A stretch of DNA of 23,305 nucleotides. Source: Roseiarcus sp035500275. Its GTDB lineage: Bacteria; Pseudomonadota; Alphaproteobacteria; Rhizobiales; Beijerinckiaceae. The notes below the pieces were generated by a model. It made no database searches and was not told the origin of the DNA. It saw only the letters and a program-made list of their open reading frames with translations. Location of the stretch: assembly GCA_035500275.1 (NCBI GenBank), contig DATJXI010000139.1, positions 1 to 23,305 on the forward strand, written 5' to 3'. Positions 22,991 to 23,305 of this stretch are shown here, one piece after another. The position numbers were made by a program, and so were the translations under genes. Each line of letters opens with the position of its first letter. Within the stretch, counting starts at the first letter, position 1.

Positions 22991-23305
22991 ATGCCCCGCG
23001 CCATCCTCATCGTTCTCGACTCGGTCGGCTGCGGCGGCGCCGAGGACGCCGCGGCTTACGGCGACCAGGGCGCCGACACGCTCGGCCATATCGCGGAGGG
23101 GTGCGCGCTCGGCTTAGGCAACCACGACAGCTTGCGGCGCGGGCCACTCAACCTGCCGCGCCTCGAGGCGCTGGGTCTCGGCCACGCGATGCTGGCGTCG
23201 ACCGGCCGGGCGCCTCCGGGCTTTGCGATGCCGAAACCGCGCGGCCAATGGGGCTACGGGATCGAGACGTCGCGCGGCAAGGATACGCCCTCCGGCCATT
23301 GGGAG
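22991..23305 (+). CDS. deoB: phosphopentomutase, 3' end outside window
   Basis: N-terminal 105 residues of phosphopentomutase, which interconverts ribose (or deoxyribose) 1-phosphate and 5-phosphate in nucleoside salvage. It belongs to the alkaline phosphatase-like metalloenzyme superfamily. Seen: MPRAILIVLDSVGCGGAEDA with the metal-binding Asp10, DQGADTLGHIAE, LNLPRLEALGLG and, at the edge, GKDTPSGHWE, a family hallmark. ATG 22991 follows GGGAG with short spacing. The frame is uninterrupted to the window end. It is separated from yejF by a palindromic repeat, so it probably has its own promoter or depends on read-through. Confidence 0.92.
   Translation, partial: MPRAILIVLDSVGCGGAEDAAAYGDQGADTLGHIAEGCALGLGNHDSLRRGPLNLPRLEALGLGHAMLASTGRAPPGFAMPKPRGQWGYGIETSRGKDTPSGHWE

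Noticed and set aside
1..23305. CRISPR arrays, tRNA/rRNA genes, insertion sequences and prophage genes
   Set aside because: No regularly spaced direct repeats, no tRNA-like or rRNA-like segments, and no transposase or phage motifs were seen on either strand.

Overview
The window is high-GC chromosomal DNA from an alphaproteobacterium, most likely of the order Hyphomicrobiales (Rhizobiales). The basis is gene content (DUF2093, DUF2007, DUF1269 and MazE-like DUF3018 proteins; an octaprenyl synthase close to rhizobial ones; a YejABEF-type transporter) and intergenic palindromes whose chance translations begin MAGLVPAIHA / MAGTSPAMT, which are widespread in that order. The genus cannot be fixed; Beijerinckiaceae/Methylocystaceae is only a guess.

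Layout. (1) 1-1346: 3' part of an acyl/benzoate-CoA ligase-like enzyme. (2) 1347-4429: loosely packed genes: a DUF1269 protein (-), a possible small secreted protein (-), a lipoprotein-type DUF900 alpha/beta hydrolase (+) and a DUF2093 protein (+). (3) 4494-10334: a beta-oxidation operon (+) of DmdC/FadE-type acyl-CoA dehydrogenase, a GFA-family zinc protein, a thiolase and a FadB-like bifunctional hydratase/dehydrogenase. It is preceded by a perfect 16-bp palindrome sitting on the likely promoter. (4) 10340-12657: a minus-strand group of DUF2007 protein, tRNA1(Val) A37 N6-methyltransferase-like protein and 2-amino-3-ketobutyrate CoA ligase. It converges on the beta-oxidation operon across a hairpin. 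(5) 12740-13753: octaprenyl diphosphate synthase (+), divergent from group 4. (6) 13770-14858: a small accessory patch with a MazE-like antitoxin, the decayed remains of its MazF toxin, and a lower-GC DUF429 gene. (7) 14951-16569: GNAT acetyltransferase and alanine racemase (-), overlapping by 4 nt. (8) 16682-22825: a YejABEF-like peptide ABC importer, with palindromic repeat elements in the yejA-yejB gap, in the yejB-yejE gap and after yejF. (9) 22991-23305: 5' part of phosphopentomutase.

How the genes work together. The acyl-CoA dehydrogenase, hydratase/dehydrogenase and thiolase supply all the steps of fatty acyl-CoA oxidation; the upstream ligase could feed acyl- or aroyl-CoA but is not clearly in the same transcript. 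The yej cluster encodes a complete importer: binding protein, two permeases and one double ATPase. The rest is housekeeping: quinone side chain, cell-wall D-alanine, tRNA modification, threonine/glycine and nucleoside metabolism.

Novelty. I do not see a convincing undescribed multi-gene system. The best leads are the toxin pseudogene beside an apparently intact antitoxin, the palindrome-disturbed 5' end of yejE, and the operator-like palindrome of the beta-oxidation operon.
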